Shown in pieces: positions 1-5,858 of a stretch of 11,321 nucleotides of DNA. The stretch's first letter is position 1. Each line of letters opens with the position of its first letter. This stretch comes from Prochlorothrix sp035285005 (GTDB lineage Bacteria > Cyanobacteriota > Cyanobacteriia > Prochlorotrichales > Prochlorotrichaceae): contig JAYKIB010000280.1 in NCBI GenBank assembly GCA_035285005.1, forward strand, positions 1 to 11,321, given 5' to 3'. The notes beneath the pieces were generated by a model. It made no database searches. It was not told where the DNA came from and saw only the letters and a program-made list of their open reading frames with translations. A program made the translations under genes and the position numbers.

Positions 1-37
1 GCCGCCCAACCCAACCTTGATTGTTACGTGGGTTACT
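1..37 (-). repeat. Truncated copy (A) of dispersed palindromic repeat family 1
   Basis: The window opens in the middle of a repeat. Bases 1-16 are the right half of the GGCGGC/GCCGCC hairpin core (GCCGCCCAACCCAACC), followed by TTGATTGTTACGTGGGTTA. The reverse complement matches the interior of copy D (8925-9024), which carries CCACGCAAGAATCAGGG followed by TGGGTTGGGCGGC. The copy is therefore inverted relative to copies B and D, and its other half lies outside the window. Its end near base 37 is approximate. Confidence 0.6.
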
Positions 38-41
38 GGGG

Positions 42-80
42 CGGAATCCCCCTCGGTCCCCCTTTATGAAGGGGGAAGAA
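42..80. repeat. Dispersed repeat family 2, copy 1, with stem-loop
   Basis: This stretch (CGGAATCCCCCTCGGTCCCC and on) is nearly identical to 10798-10835. It contains a hairpin with CCCCCTT at 58-64, a 4-nt loop and AAGGGGG at 69-75. It lies 3' of the dehydrogenase gene at 154-1110, so the stem-loop could end transcription of that gene. There is no convincing T tract, so that role is only inferred. Confidence 0.6.
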
Positions 81-153
81 GAGGTCATCCCCCCCTTGTA
101 AAGAGGAGTTAGGAGAGATTCTCTTCGGTTTCCACATATCCTCCTAGGGGTGT

Positions 154-1110
154 TTAGGACTCTAAGCTGAGCAAGATTTTGAGCTGGCCTCGGGTTTGGG
201 CCTGGTCAAAGGCTTCCAGAGCTCGATCGAGGGGATATTGTCCTTGAATTAAACTTTCCACTTCCACCTGTCCTGAGGCGAGGAGTGCTAGCGCTTTATC
301 GAAGGGACCACAGCGGGATCCCACCACTGTGATTTCATCCACCACCAACGCCGAGGCATCGATCGAGAGGTTTCCGGCATAGGTGCTTTTCATCACCAAG
401 GTTCCTCGGGGCTTGAGGGCGGTGCGGGCTGTGTCAAAGCCACTGGGATGTCCCGTACAGTCCACGGCCACATCAAAGCTGCGATCGGCCACCGTCGGAT
501 CCACTGTCGTGGCGATATCCATTGTTTCGAGTCGCCCTAACTTTTCTGGATGTCGCCCCAGGACCTGAAGGTCACAGCCCGTCAGCGCCAAGGTCTGGGC
601 CACCAGTTGCCCCAGTTTTCCATCCCCCACCACTAGCACCCGATCGCCTGGATTCACCCGGACCTGTTCCTGAATTTCCAGCGCTGCTGCAAGGGGTTCT
701 GTAAAGGTGGCCGCTTCCGTTGTGACGGAATCAGGCACGGGATGCAAGTTGACCACCGGCAGTGATAAGTACTCTGCAAAAGCGCCGTTACGCTGCACAA
801 TTCCCAGTACCGTTCGGTTTTGGCAGTGGGTGGGAATTCCCCGCTGGCAGAATGAACACTGGCCACAGGCCGCATTGATTTCCCCCACAACCCGTTGGCC
901 TTGGAGGGTGTCATCGCCCGTTTCCACCACCCCCACAAATTCATGACCCGGAATGCCCTGGTAGGGGTAATAGCCCCGCAGTAACTCTAGGTCGGTGTTG
1001 CAAATCCCCGCCCGCAGGACGCGCACCAATGCCTCGCCAGCGGACGGGTGGGGTGTGGGTAAATCCGTGCGCCACTGAAGTTGCTGTTGCTCAAGCCACA
1101 AACCGTTCAT
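154..1110 (-). CDS. Zinc-dependent alcohol dehydrogenase-family protein (MDR superfamily)
   Basis: A 318-residue medium-chain dehydrogenase/reductase, probably a cytosolic NAD(P)-dependent alcohol or polyol oxidoreductase. The N-terminal GroES-like domain carries the catalytic zinc ligands Cys37 (GICNTD) and His56-Glu57 (GHEF). Four cysteines (82, 85, 88, 96) form the structural zinc site. The Rossmann domain shows VVGDGKLG at about 160-167, and TEPLAAALE near 137-145 is typical of the family. The length is slightly short of the usual 340-350 residues, but all expected blocks are present. The start is the ATG at 1108-1110, with a weak AAGG about ten bases upstream. It is transcribed away from the cysteine-rich protein gene at 1290, sharing a 179-bp divergent intergenic region. 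The substrate cannot be read from the sequence. Confidence 0.9.
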   Translation of the reverse strand: MNGLWLEQQQLQWRTDLPTPHPSAGEALVRVLRAGICNTDLELLRGYYPYQGIPGHEFVGVVETGDDTLQGQRVVGEINAACGQCSFCQRGIPTHCQNRTVLGIVQRNGAFAEYLSLPVVNLHPVPDSVTTEAATFTEPLAAALEIQEQVRVNPGDRVLVVGDGKLGQLVAQTLALTGCDLQVLGRHPEKLGRLETMDIATTVDPTVADRSFDVAVDCTGHPSGFDTARTALKPRGTLVMKSTYAGNLSIDASALVVDEITVVGSRCGPFDKALALLASGQVEVESLIQGQYPLDRALEAFDQAQTRGQLKILLSLES

Positions 1111-1289
1111 GAAGTTAACCTTTTGTTGCGTCTAGCCAAGCCCTGTTCAGACCCCTTGATAAGCTGACCCCAGAATCTGGGGCTTGACCGAGGTCTAGTG
1201 TAAACGCCCTGCGAATTTCCCTCCAGGGATTTATCCCCTGTATTCCCGTCTGCTGCCCAGTCCGTATCGAGGATTTTGGTACCCCTGCC

Positions 1290-1835
1290 ATGAATATTTT
1301 TGCTGTGTTTCAGTCTGCTGCTGCGTGGATGGGCCAGAGTTTGGCTCCCGCCTTCACACGAGTTCGAGGGACAATCGGAGCTCTCGCTCCCAGAAGTCTT
1401 GTGTCCCAAGATCCTGGCCCCGCCTCTGGCGATCGATCGGGATTTGCCACAACGGGCTGGGTTCGATCAAGTTTCATCCTGGGTCTAGTGCTAGTGCTCA
1501 GCGGAAGCCTATTCCTGTTTTCGGCGCCAGCGCTGGCGGGCTGTAACAGCACCTGTGTGGATCAGGCCATTGAAGCGGCTGATGCTGCCTGTGCGGAGGA
1601 GTTTCCGTTTGCGGGTCTGCAAAATCTTTGCCAAGCGTCTTTCCGCCGCTCTGTAAATCGTCTTACCCGCGATCGACTGCGTTGTAAGCGCGAAGTGTTG
1701 AGTTTGAAGGGGTTAGTGTTTGCCAATTGCCAGATGTCGATCGAAGAGTTGATGCCCAACAGCCAAGCACGGCGCTGTGTGGGACAAGCGGCCTTGGTGG
1801 AGTCTTTACAGGCTTGCGATCCTGATTTTCAATAG
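1290..1835 (+). CDS. Small cysteine-rich exported protein, unknown function
   Basis: I do not recognise this 181-residue protein. Residues 1-58 are polar and of low conservation potential. A strong hydrophobic segment follows (about 61-79), ending in SAPALAGC. This could be cut by signal peptidase I after ALA83, or by signal peptidase II at the lipobox LAGC with Cys85 lipidated. The mature part is only about 97 residues and holds eight cysteines (85, 89, 101, 114, 132, 147, 163, 176). The even number favours four disulfides in an oxidising compartment over lipidation of Cys85. The fold is probably mostly alpha-helical. ATG 1290 is used because the only later in-frame ATG (1329) does not remove the long leader and no start lies close to the hydrophobic segment. 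No clear ribosome binding site is seen. The predicted secretion and cysteine spacing support a real gene. Confidence 0.7.
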   Translation: MNIFAVFQSAAAWMGQSLAPAFTRVRGTIGALAPRSLVSQDPGPASGDRSGFATTGWVRSSFILGLVLVLSGSLFLFSAPALAGCNSTCVDQAIEAADAACAEEFPFAGLQNLCQASFRRSVNRLTRDRLRCKREVLSLKGLVFANCQMSIEELMPNSQARRCVGQAALVESLQACDPDFQ

Positions 1836-1847
1836 TCTGCATGTGTA

Positions 1848-1945
1848 GGGCACCTCGATTAATCCAGATTTTCCGCAGTATCCACGGCAGAATTAGGGTT
1901 GTGGCACGCGGCGCAGCCGCGCAACCCAATTACTCGAGGTGTCCC
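1848..1945 (+). repeat. Dispersed palindromic repeat family 1, copy B
   Basis: An element of about 98 bp starting GGGCACCTCGATTAATCCAG and ending CGAGGTGTCCC. It carries a central hairpin (GCGGC, a 3-nt loop, GCCGC) and the shared interior TCCACGGCAGAATTAGGG. It has the same architecture and orientation as copy D at 8925-9024. It has no coding capacity and begins 13 bp after the stop of the cysteine-rich protein gene. No convincing target duplication is visible. Confidence 0.8.
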
Positions 1946-1954
1946 GTAGCTTTG

Positions 1955-1985
1955 AGCCCCTGGGTGTGACGGGAACCCAGGGGCT
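1955..1985. terminator. Strong stem-loop between convergent genes
   Basis: A perfect 11-bp inverted repeat, AGCCCCTGGGT (1955-1965) and ACCCAGGGGCT (1975-1985), with a 9-nt loop. It lies between the convergent genes ending at 1835 (plus) and 2124 (minus), so it could act as a bidirectional terminator. Neither strand has a T run after the stem, so it may instead be an mRNA 3'-end stabiliser. Confidence 0.45.
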
Positions 1986-2022
1986 GATTGAGCGACGAAA
2001 AGAGGACGACAAAACAGGGTTA

Positions 2023-2038
2023 GCCTCGGCGCCGAGGC
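2023..2038. repeat. Perfect 16-bp palindrome
   Basis: GCCTCGGCGCCGAGGC is fully self-complementary. It lies in the gap between the convergent cysteine-rich protein and thiD genes, just beside the stem-loop at 2044-2078. It could be a protein-binding site or part of a larger terminator structure; nothing in the sequence decides between these. Confidence 0.5.
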
Positions 2039-2043
2039 CGGCT

Positions 2044-2078
2044 CCAGGAACCTCGACCCCACAATCCTAGGTTCCTGG
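2044..2078 (-). terminator. Putative thiD terminator stem-loop
   Basis: A perfect 10-bp inverted repeat, CCAGGAACCT (2044-2053) and AGGTTCCTGG (2069-2078), with a 15-nt loop. It lies 46 bp downstream of the thiD stop codon. The position suits transcription termination of the ftsZ-thiD message, but no U tract follows. Confidence 0.45.
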
Positions 2079-2123
2079 TAGGGACATAGTTTTCGCGCCC
2101 CGGGCAGCCTTCTAATCCCCCCC

Positions 2124-2969
2124 TCACAGGAGCGGGAAAAAGTGGCCCACCGGGCCTTGACCTTGTCCGATCGCTAAGGCATGGTGAAGTGCTGCCGTAA
2201 CATACACCTTCGCCCGTTGGGTCGCCGTCCAGGGATCTAGTCCCTGGGCGAGATAAGCGGCGATCGCCGCCGACAAAGTACAGCCAGTGCCGTGGGTGTG
2301 GCGAGTCTCTACCTGCCTGGTCTCTAGAGCCTGGGAGCGGCTGCCGTCTAGCCACCAATCTACCCCCCCATGCTCTGGTCCCAGGCCACCTCCCTTCACA
2401 AGCACCGCTGGTCCAGGATAGCGATCGGCGATGCGTTGGGCAGCTTCGGCTTGGCTAGGGCGATCGGTGACGATAACCCCGCTCAAAATTTCCGCTTCGT
2501 AACGATTCGGGGTCACGATCGTTGCTCGGGGGATGAGCTGTTCCAGGGTGGCGATCGCGCGATCGTCCATCAGCTTGGCTCCTGTCCGGGATACCATCAC
2601 CGGATCCAAGACCCAAGGAATTGTCGGATGATGACCGAGCACCTCGCCTACGGCTTCCATAATGTCGGCGTTGAGCAACATCCCTGTTTTTAACGCCTGG
2701 ACCCCAATATCCTCCATCACCGCTTGAATCTGCGCCACCACCATGTCTGGCTCCAGTGCTGCGACCCGGCTGACTCCCAGGGTATTTTGGGCGGTCACAC
2801 AGGTCAGGGCACTGGTGCCATGCACTTTGAGAAAGGCAAAGGTGCGCAAATCCGCTTGGATCCCAGCCCCCCCACCACTATCTGACCCGGCGATCGTCAA
2901 GGCAACGGGGGGAATCAGGGCGGGAGCCGCTGGGACAGGAGGAGCCGTTGGGGGAGTCGCGGAGGACAT
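2124..2969 (-). CDS. thiD: Hydroxymethylpyrimidine / phosphomethylpyrimidine kinase
   Basis: A cytosolic ribokinase-fold enzyme of thiamine biosynthesis. It phosphorylates HMP and then HMP-P to give HMP-PP, the pyrimidine half of thiamine phosphate. The substrate motif AGSDSGGGAGIQADLRTF is at 27-44, DPVM at 122-125, TPN at 153-155, VKGGG at 191-195 and the anion-hole motif HGTGCTLSAAIAA at 226-238, with the expected Cys230. The full length of 281 residues slightly exceeds the typical 260-270 because of a Pro/Ala-rich leader of about 20 residues. ATG 2967-2969 is the only early start in frame; no Shine-Dalgarno sequence is seen. It begins 49 bp after the ftsZ stop with no evident terminator between, so cotranscription with ftsZ is likely. 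There is no ThiE domain fused and no room for a TPP riboswitch. Confidence 0.95.
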   Translation of the reverse strand: MSSATPPTAPPVPAAPALIPPVALTIAGSDSGGGAGIQADLRTFAFLKVHGTSALTCVTAQNTLGVSRVAALEPDMVVAQIQAVMEDIGVQALKTGMLLNADIMEAVGEVLGHHPTIPWVLDPVMVSRTGAKLMDDRAIATLEQLIPRATIVTPNRYEAEILSGVIVTDRPSQAEAAQRIADRYPGPAVLVKGGGLGPEHGGVDWWLDGSRSQALETRQVETRHTHGTGCTLSAAIAAYLAQGLDPWTATQRAKVYVTAALHHALAIGQGQGPVGHFFPLL

Positions 2970-3018
2970 GGAGGGCTAGGGGCTGGATGAGGGGGATCGA
3001 ACTGGGTCGAGCGAATGC

Positions 3019-4314
3019 TTACCGCTGGGGCCGTCGCCGCTGGAGGAAGTCAGGAATGTCCAAATTGCGATCGGGGGTATTGGGTGAGGAGGTTGGGACG
3101 GAGGGAGGCGGCGTCAAAGGGCGAGGGAGAGACGACAGGCGCGAGGGCTGGGGAGCGGGGGGTGAAACTGCTGCCGGGGCTTGACCTGCCAGGGCTGCGC
3201 CTTCAATGCCAAATCCAGTGGCAATCACCGTAATTCGGACTTCTCCCTGCAGACGATCGTCAATAACCGCCCCAAAGATAATATTAGCCTCGGGATCCAC
3301 CACTTCATAGATGGTTTCTGCTGCCGAATTCACCTCATGGAGAGTCAGGTCAGACCCACCCGTAATGTTAAAGACGACCCCCCTTGCTCCTTCCACCGAA
3401 GCATCTAGCAACGGTGAGGAAATAGCCGCCGCCGCCGCTTCCTTGGCTCGCGACTTCCCGGATCCAATGCCGATTCCCATCATGGCTGAGCCCGCATCGG
3501 CCATCACCGCCCGGATATCGGCGAAGTCCACATTGACCAAACCCGGGATTGTAATAATATCGGAGATGCCCTGCACACCCTGACGGAGGATATCGTCAGC
3601 CATCCGAAACGCTTCTTGAACGGGGGTTTGGTCAGAAATCACCGCTAAGAGCTTGTCATTGGGAATCATGATCAGGGTGTCTACCCGTGTTTTGAGGGCA
3701 GAGATGCCTTCATCGGCTTGGGCTTGCCGTCGTCTTCCCTCAAAGGTGAAGGGACGGGTGACGATGCCGACGGTGAGGGCCCCTAGTTCCTTGGCCACCT
3801 CTGCCACAATGGGCGCGGCCCCCGTGCCCGTTCCGCCACCCATGCCAGCGGTGATAAAGACTAAATCTGAATTTTCTAGCGCCTTCGCAATCTCATCCCG
3901 AGACTCCTCTGCCGCCTTTTGCCCAATGGCTGGATTTCCCCCTGCACCAAGACCACGGGTCAGTTTTTGACCAATTTGCAAACGCTGGGGCGCTGCTGCA
4001 CTAATAAGTGCTTGGGCATCGGTGTTCATCGCCCAAAACTCTACGCCGCCCAGGTCGCTGGCAATCATTCGGTTAACCGCATTGCTGCCGCCACCGCCAA
4101 CACCGATCACCTTAATGCGTGCGACGCTACTGGGGATAATTGTACTGTCCTGCAACATAGAGCTAGGCCCATGTCCTCCATCATGATTTTGGGCACTTCC
4201 CCCTAACCCAGCCTGTGCGAATGGGTTTGAGTTGACATTGCCAGTGCAGGTGGTTTGCTCGCCTCCATTGCTATTCTGGGTTGAGCGCTGATCCACATTC
4301 GGAAAATGTTCCAT
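3019..4314 (-). CDS. ftsZ: Cell division GTPase FtsZ
   Basis: The tubulin homologue that polymerises into the Z ring and organises the divisome. In this 431-residue protein an N-terminal extension of about 60 residues, rich in Asn, Gly and Gln, precedes the core; cyanobacterial FtsZ often has one. The core begins ARIKVIGVGGGGSNAVNRMI (65-84). The GTP signature GGGTGTG is at 159-165. The T7 synergy loop NVDFAD (261-266) keeps both catalytic aspartates, 263 and 266. A Pro/Ser-rich linker (about 375-415) leads to the conserved tail DIPDFLQRRR (419-428). That tail normally docks FtsA, SepF or, in cyanobacteria, ZipN-type partners. ATG 4312-4314 has no Shine-Dalgarno sequence. A separate promoter lies about 60-90 bp upstream and thiD follows after 49 bp. 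ftsQ is upstream on the same strand, separated by an unusually repeat-rich 498-bp gap. Confidence 0.98.
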   Translation of the reverse strand: MEHFPNVDQRSTQNSNGGEQTTCTGNVNSNPFAQAGLGGSAQNHDGGHGPSSMLQDSTIIPSSVARIKVIGVGGGGSNAVNRMIASDLGGVEFWAMNTDAQALISAAAPQRLQIGQKLTRGLGAGGNPAIGQKAAEESRDEIAKALENSDLVFITAGMGGGTGTGAAPIVAEVAKELGALTVGIVTRPFTFEGRRRQAQADEGISALKTRVDTLIMIPNDKLLAVISDQTPVQEAFRMADDILRQGVQGISDIITIPGLVNVDFADIRAVMADAGSAMMGIGIGSGKSRAKEAAAAAISSPLLDASVEGARGVVFNITGGSDLTLHEVNSAAETIYEVVDPEANIIFGAVIDDRLQGEVRITVIATGFGIEGAALAGQAPAAVSPPAPQPSRLSSLPRPLTPPPSVPTSSPNTPDRNLDIPDFLQRRRPQR

Positions 4315-4353
4315 CGCAGGGGGAAAGGCGAATAAACGGCATATCTCGAGCTT

Positions 4354-4366
4354 GAGCTTTTAGCTC
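4354..4366 (-). promoter_or_regulatory. Small hairpin at the predicted 5' end of the ftsZ transcript
   Basis: GAGCT (4354-4358), a 3-nt loop and AGCTC (4362-4366) can pair. Given the -10 box at 4373-4378, transcription would start near 4366, placing this hairpin at the very 5' end of the mRNA about 40 nt before the ftsZ ATG. It could stabilise the message. The stem is only 5 bp, so this is tentative. Confidence 0.3.
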
Positions 4367-4372
4367 TAGTAA

Positions 4373-4401
4373 ACTATTTCTTACCTTAAGGGGAATGTCA
4401 A
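4373..4401 (-). promoter_or_regulatory. Predicted sigma-70-type promoter of ftsZ
   Basis: On the minus strand a perfect -35 hexamer TTGACA (4396-4401) is followed after exactly 17 bp by AATAGT (4373-4378), a 4/6 match to the -10 consensus. The predicted start lies about 50 nt upstream of the ftsZ ATG. The MITE-like element and its target duplication (4406-4543) begin only 4 bp beyond the -35 box, so any original upstream control sites have been displaced by about 130 bp. Confidence 0.6.
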
Positions 4402-4405
4402 GGTA

Positions 4406-4414
4406 AACTTCCTC
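4406..4414. repeat. Left 9-bp target-site duplication of the MITE
   Basis: AACTTCCTC immediately abuts the left terminal inverted repeat at 4415. The identical 9-mer occurs at 4535-4543, directly after the right terminal repeat, as expected for a transposition-generated duplication. Confidence 0.8.
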
Positions 4415-4534
4415 CTCAGTACCGGACAAAAAAGTGATCAGAATGGCCCTAAACCCTTACAGGGTAGGCATTTGAGTCTGATCGTCTGAAACCCTTGTAT
4501 GGTAGGCGTTTCCAAAGTTTTGTCCGGTACAGAG
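4415..4534. mobile_element. 120-bp MITE-like non-autonomous element in the ftsQ-ftsZ gap
   Basis: The ends CTCAGTACCGGACAAAA (4415-4431) and TTTTGTCCGGTACAGAG (4518-4534) are inverted repeats over 17 bp with one mismatch. The element is bracketed by a perfect 9-bp direct repeat, AACTTCCTC. It has no coding capacity, so a transposase acting on it would have to come from a related insertion sequence elsewhere. Inside are two imperfect 23-bp direct repeats (4451-4473 and 4489-4511, 19 of 23 matching), both starting AAACCCTT and including GGTAGGC. The 9-bp duplication fits several IS families, so I make no family assignment. It sits directly upstream of the ftsZ promoter. Confidence 0.85.
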
Positions 4535-4543
4535 AACTTCCTC
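4535..4543. repeat. Right 9-bp target-site duplication of the MITE
   Basis: AACTTCCTC directly follows the right terminal repeat of the element and is identical to 4406-4414. The lack of decay in the duplication suggests a fairly recent insertion. Confidence 0.8.
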
Positions 4544-4589
4544 TTTCTTTGGGGGACCGTGATGAATTGGGGGAAGCGGTGTAGTTGCC

Positions 4590-4723
4590 CACCCTCAAAC
4601 CCTAATTTGCTCGGGGTTCGAGGTCCCTCATTCCCCGGATCCCTCCCCCCAGAATGGGTGGGGGCGAGCCTCGCTAGACTTTAGAAGTCTGGCTTCTTCC
4701 GGGAAGAGAGGTGGGGGTGAGGG
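4590..4723. repeat. Dispersed repeat family 3, copy 1 (structured, CCCTCA...TGAGGG ends)
   Basis: A GC-rich structured segment with outer pairing CCCTCA (4592-4597) and TGAGGG (4718-4723). Internal hairpins include AGACTT/AAGTCT (4676-4690) and TCTTCC/GGAAGA just after it. It shares CCCAGAA, GACTTTA.GAAGTCT and GGGGGTGAGGG-like blocks, in the same order, with the copy at 10889-10985. It lies between ftsQ and ftsZ and carries no gene. Confidence 0.55.
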
Positions 4724-4763
4724 CCGCCGAGACTCCCGATCGAACTGACGGGAACTCTGGGGT

Positions 4764-4801
4764 GGGCACCGACCCAAAGCTTTGGATCCATTGCGGTGCC
4801 C
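4764..4801 (-). terminator. Inverted-repeat structure just downstream of ftsQ
   Basis: A perfect 8-bp inverted repeat, GGGCACCG (4764-4771) and CGGTGCCC (4794-4801), encloses a perfect 12-bp palindrome, CCAAAGCTTTGG (4774-4785). It starts 11 bp past the ftsQ stop. It would fold stably in RNA and could end or attenuate the ftsQ transcript before the separate ftsZ promoter. There is no T tract. The GGGCACC end is also the end of repeat family 1, so it may be a shrunken relic of that family. Confidence 0.5.
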
Positions 4802-4812
4802 TTGAACTTGGC

Positions 4813-5682
4813 TTAGGGTGGCGGGTCTTGGGAATTCTGGGGGGCTTGTTTGGGGGGAGTAGCGGGGACTGCCATCTGGAGATAGGGAGCATTGGGACGA
4901 CTGAGATCGATGTAGGCAAGATTTTGTTTTTCGGGGTGGTTGGCCAGGTCTCGCATCCGATCGAGCACCGCGAGTTGGGTTTGGAACTGGGTGCCAAAGG
5001 GACCACAGTGAACGAGGCCCAAGTCCGTGTGCAGGATGAGGTTATTGGAATCGCGCCAATCAACTTGTTGCACGGCAACGGGACTCTGTTGGAGGGTTTG
5101 ATAGATCGGGGGCCAGAGGGTGCGATAGTCATCCCGCTGGCCTAGGACGGTGAGGGACGGAAGCGGTACGTTGGAGTTCAGGTGTGCCAATTCAGTCCGA
5201 TCGAGCCAAAAGCCTCGATCGTCCAGTAATCCCATAATTTCCCAGCTCTGGGCGTTCGATCCGGGAGGACCGGGCTGAATCACCTGGGCCACGGGGCGAC
5301 GTTCCTGGACTTCGATCGTCAGTTGGGGCGGGAGGAGGGTACGGATGATGCGGACATGGCGAATCGGCTCCGAGGCGGCAATAGAGGCCTGGATGGTTTC
5401 GGGTCGCACCTTCAACAACGAGACGGGGTAGTTCAAGGGCATCAGCGATCGAATCATCTCGGCTGAGAGGAATTCGTTGCCTTGGACCTTGACCTGATCA
5501 GGAGTCCGTAACAGCCACAGGGGGCGAGTCATACTCCACACGACTCCAGCCGCCATGCCACTGACGAGGGTGGTTCGCCACAGGGTGCTGAGTACTTTGA
5601 GCGTCCGCTGACGTTTGAGTTGCTGGCGGCGATCGGCGAGGGTTTGGGCAGTAACGGGGGAAACCGGATTCACGGGGATCAA
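4813..5682 (-). CDS. ftsQ: Cell division protein FtsQ (POTRA-domain divisome protein)
   Basis: A bitopic inner-membrane protein of the divisome, part of the FtsQ-type hub linking the Z ring to septal peptidoglycan synthesis. Of its 289 residues, about 1-35 form a basic cytoplasmic tail and 36-52 a transmembrane segment. The POTRA domain spans about 60-130 (VKVQGNEFLSAEMIRSLMPL through IEVQERRPVA), followed by the FtsQ beta domain. The tail from about 272 is Pro/Gln-rich and probably disordered. No ATG lies in frame upstream before a stop at 5758-5760. The start is TTG 5680-5682 or GTG 5671-5673, and neither has a clear Shine-Dalgarno sequence. The order ftsQ-ftsZ is common in cyanobacteria. 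The 498-bp gap to ftsZ is filled by repeats, so the two genes are probably transcribed separately. Confidence 0.92.
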   Translation of the reverse strand: MIPVNPVSPVTAQTLADRRQQLKRQRTLKVLSTLWRTTLVSGMAAGVVWSMTRPLWLLRTPDQVKVQGNEFLSAEMIRSLMPLNYPVSLLKVRPETIQASIAASEPIRHVRIIRTLLPPQLTIEVQERRPVAQVIQPGPPGSNAQSWEIMGLLDDRGFWLDRTELAHLNSNVPLPSLTVLGQRDDYRTLWPPIYQTLQQSPVAVQQVDWRDSNNLILHTDLGLVHCGPFGTQFQTQLAVLDRMRDLANHPEKQNLAYIDLSRPNAPYLQMAVPATPPKQAPQNSQDPPP

Positions 5683-5732
5683 AGAAAATGAATAAAGAAA
5701 AGAAGAGCGAAGCTGTAGAAGAGTGTCCCAAT

Positions 5733-5817
5733 TGATTGGGGTGGGCGGCTGTGCCCCCTAGTTCAACGCTGATTCTTACGTGGGCTAATCCCTAAGGGTC
5801 GGATTTTTCAGGTGCCC
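5733..5817 (-). repeat. Degenerate inverted copy (C) of palindromic repeat family 1
   Basis: The reverse complement begins GGGCACCTGAAAAATCC, then CCCACGTAAGAATCAG and a decayed GGGGGCACAGCCGCCCACCCC core. This follows the order of blocks in copy D. Its second end is worn away, so the boundary near 5733 is approximate. It fills the gap between the membrane protein gene (stop at 5859) and ftsQ, and so forms the 5' flank of ftsQ. Confidence 0.6.
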
Positions 5818-5858
5818 AGAACAGCGGCAATATTAAGGGGGATCCTCGGTTGAGGGGC

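Noticed and set aside
1107..1409. Minus-strand open frame of 100 codons across the divergent promoter region
   Set aside because: It overlaps the start of the cysteine-rich protein gene and has polar, unstructured composition with no start signal.
1848..1945. 3-bp GTA target duplication flanking repeat copy B
   Set aside because: Three bases match easily by chance, and copy D shows no matching flanks.
2020..2358. Minus-strand open frame of 112 codons overlapping thiD
   Set aside because: It lies in another frame of thiD and runs into the stem-loop-rich gap; the product is Arg/Pro/Gly-rich with no domain.
2970..3018. TPP riboswitch before thiD
   Set aside because: Only 49 bp separate ftsZ and thiD and no THI-box-like sequence is seen.
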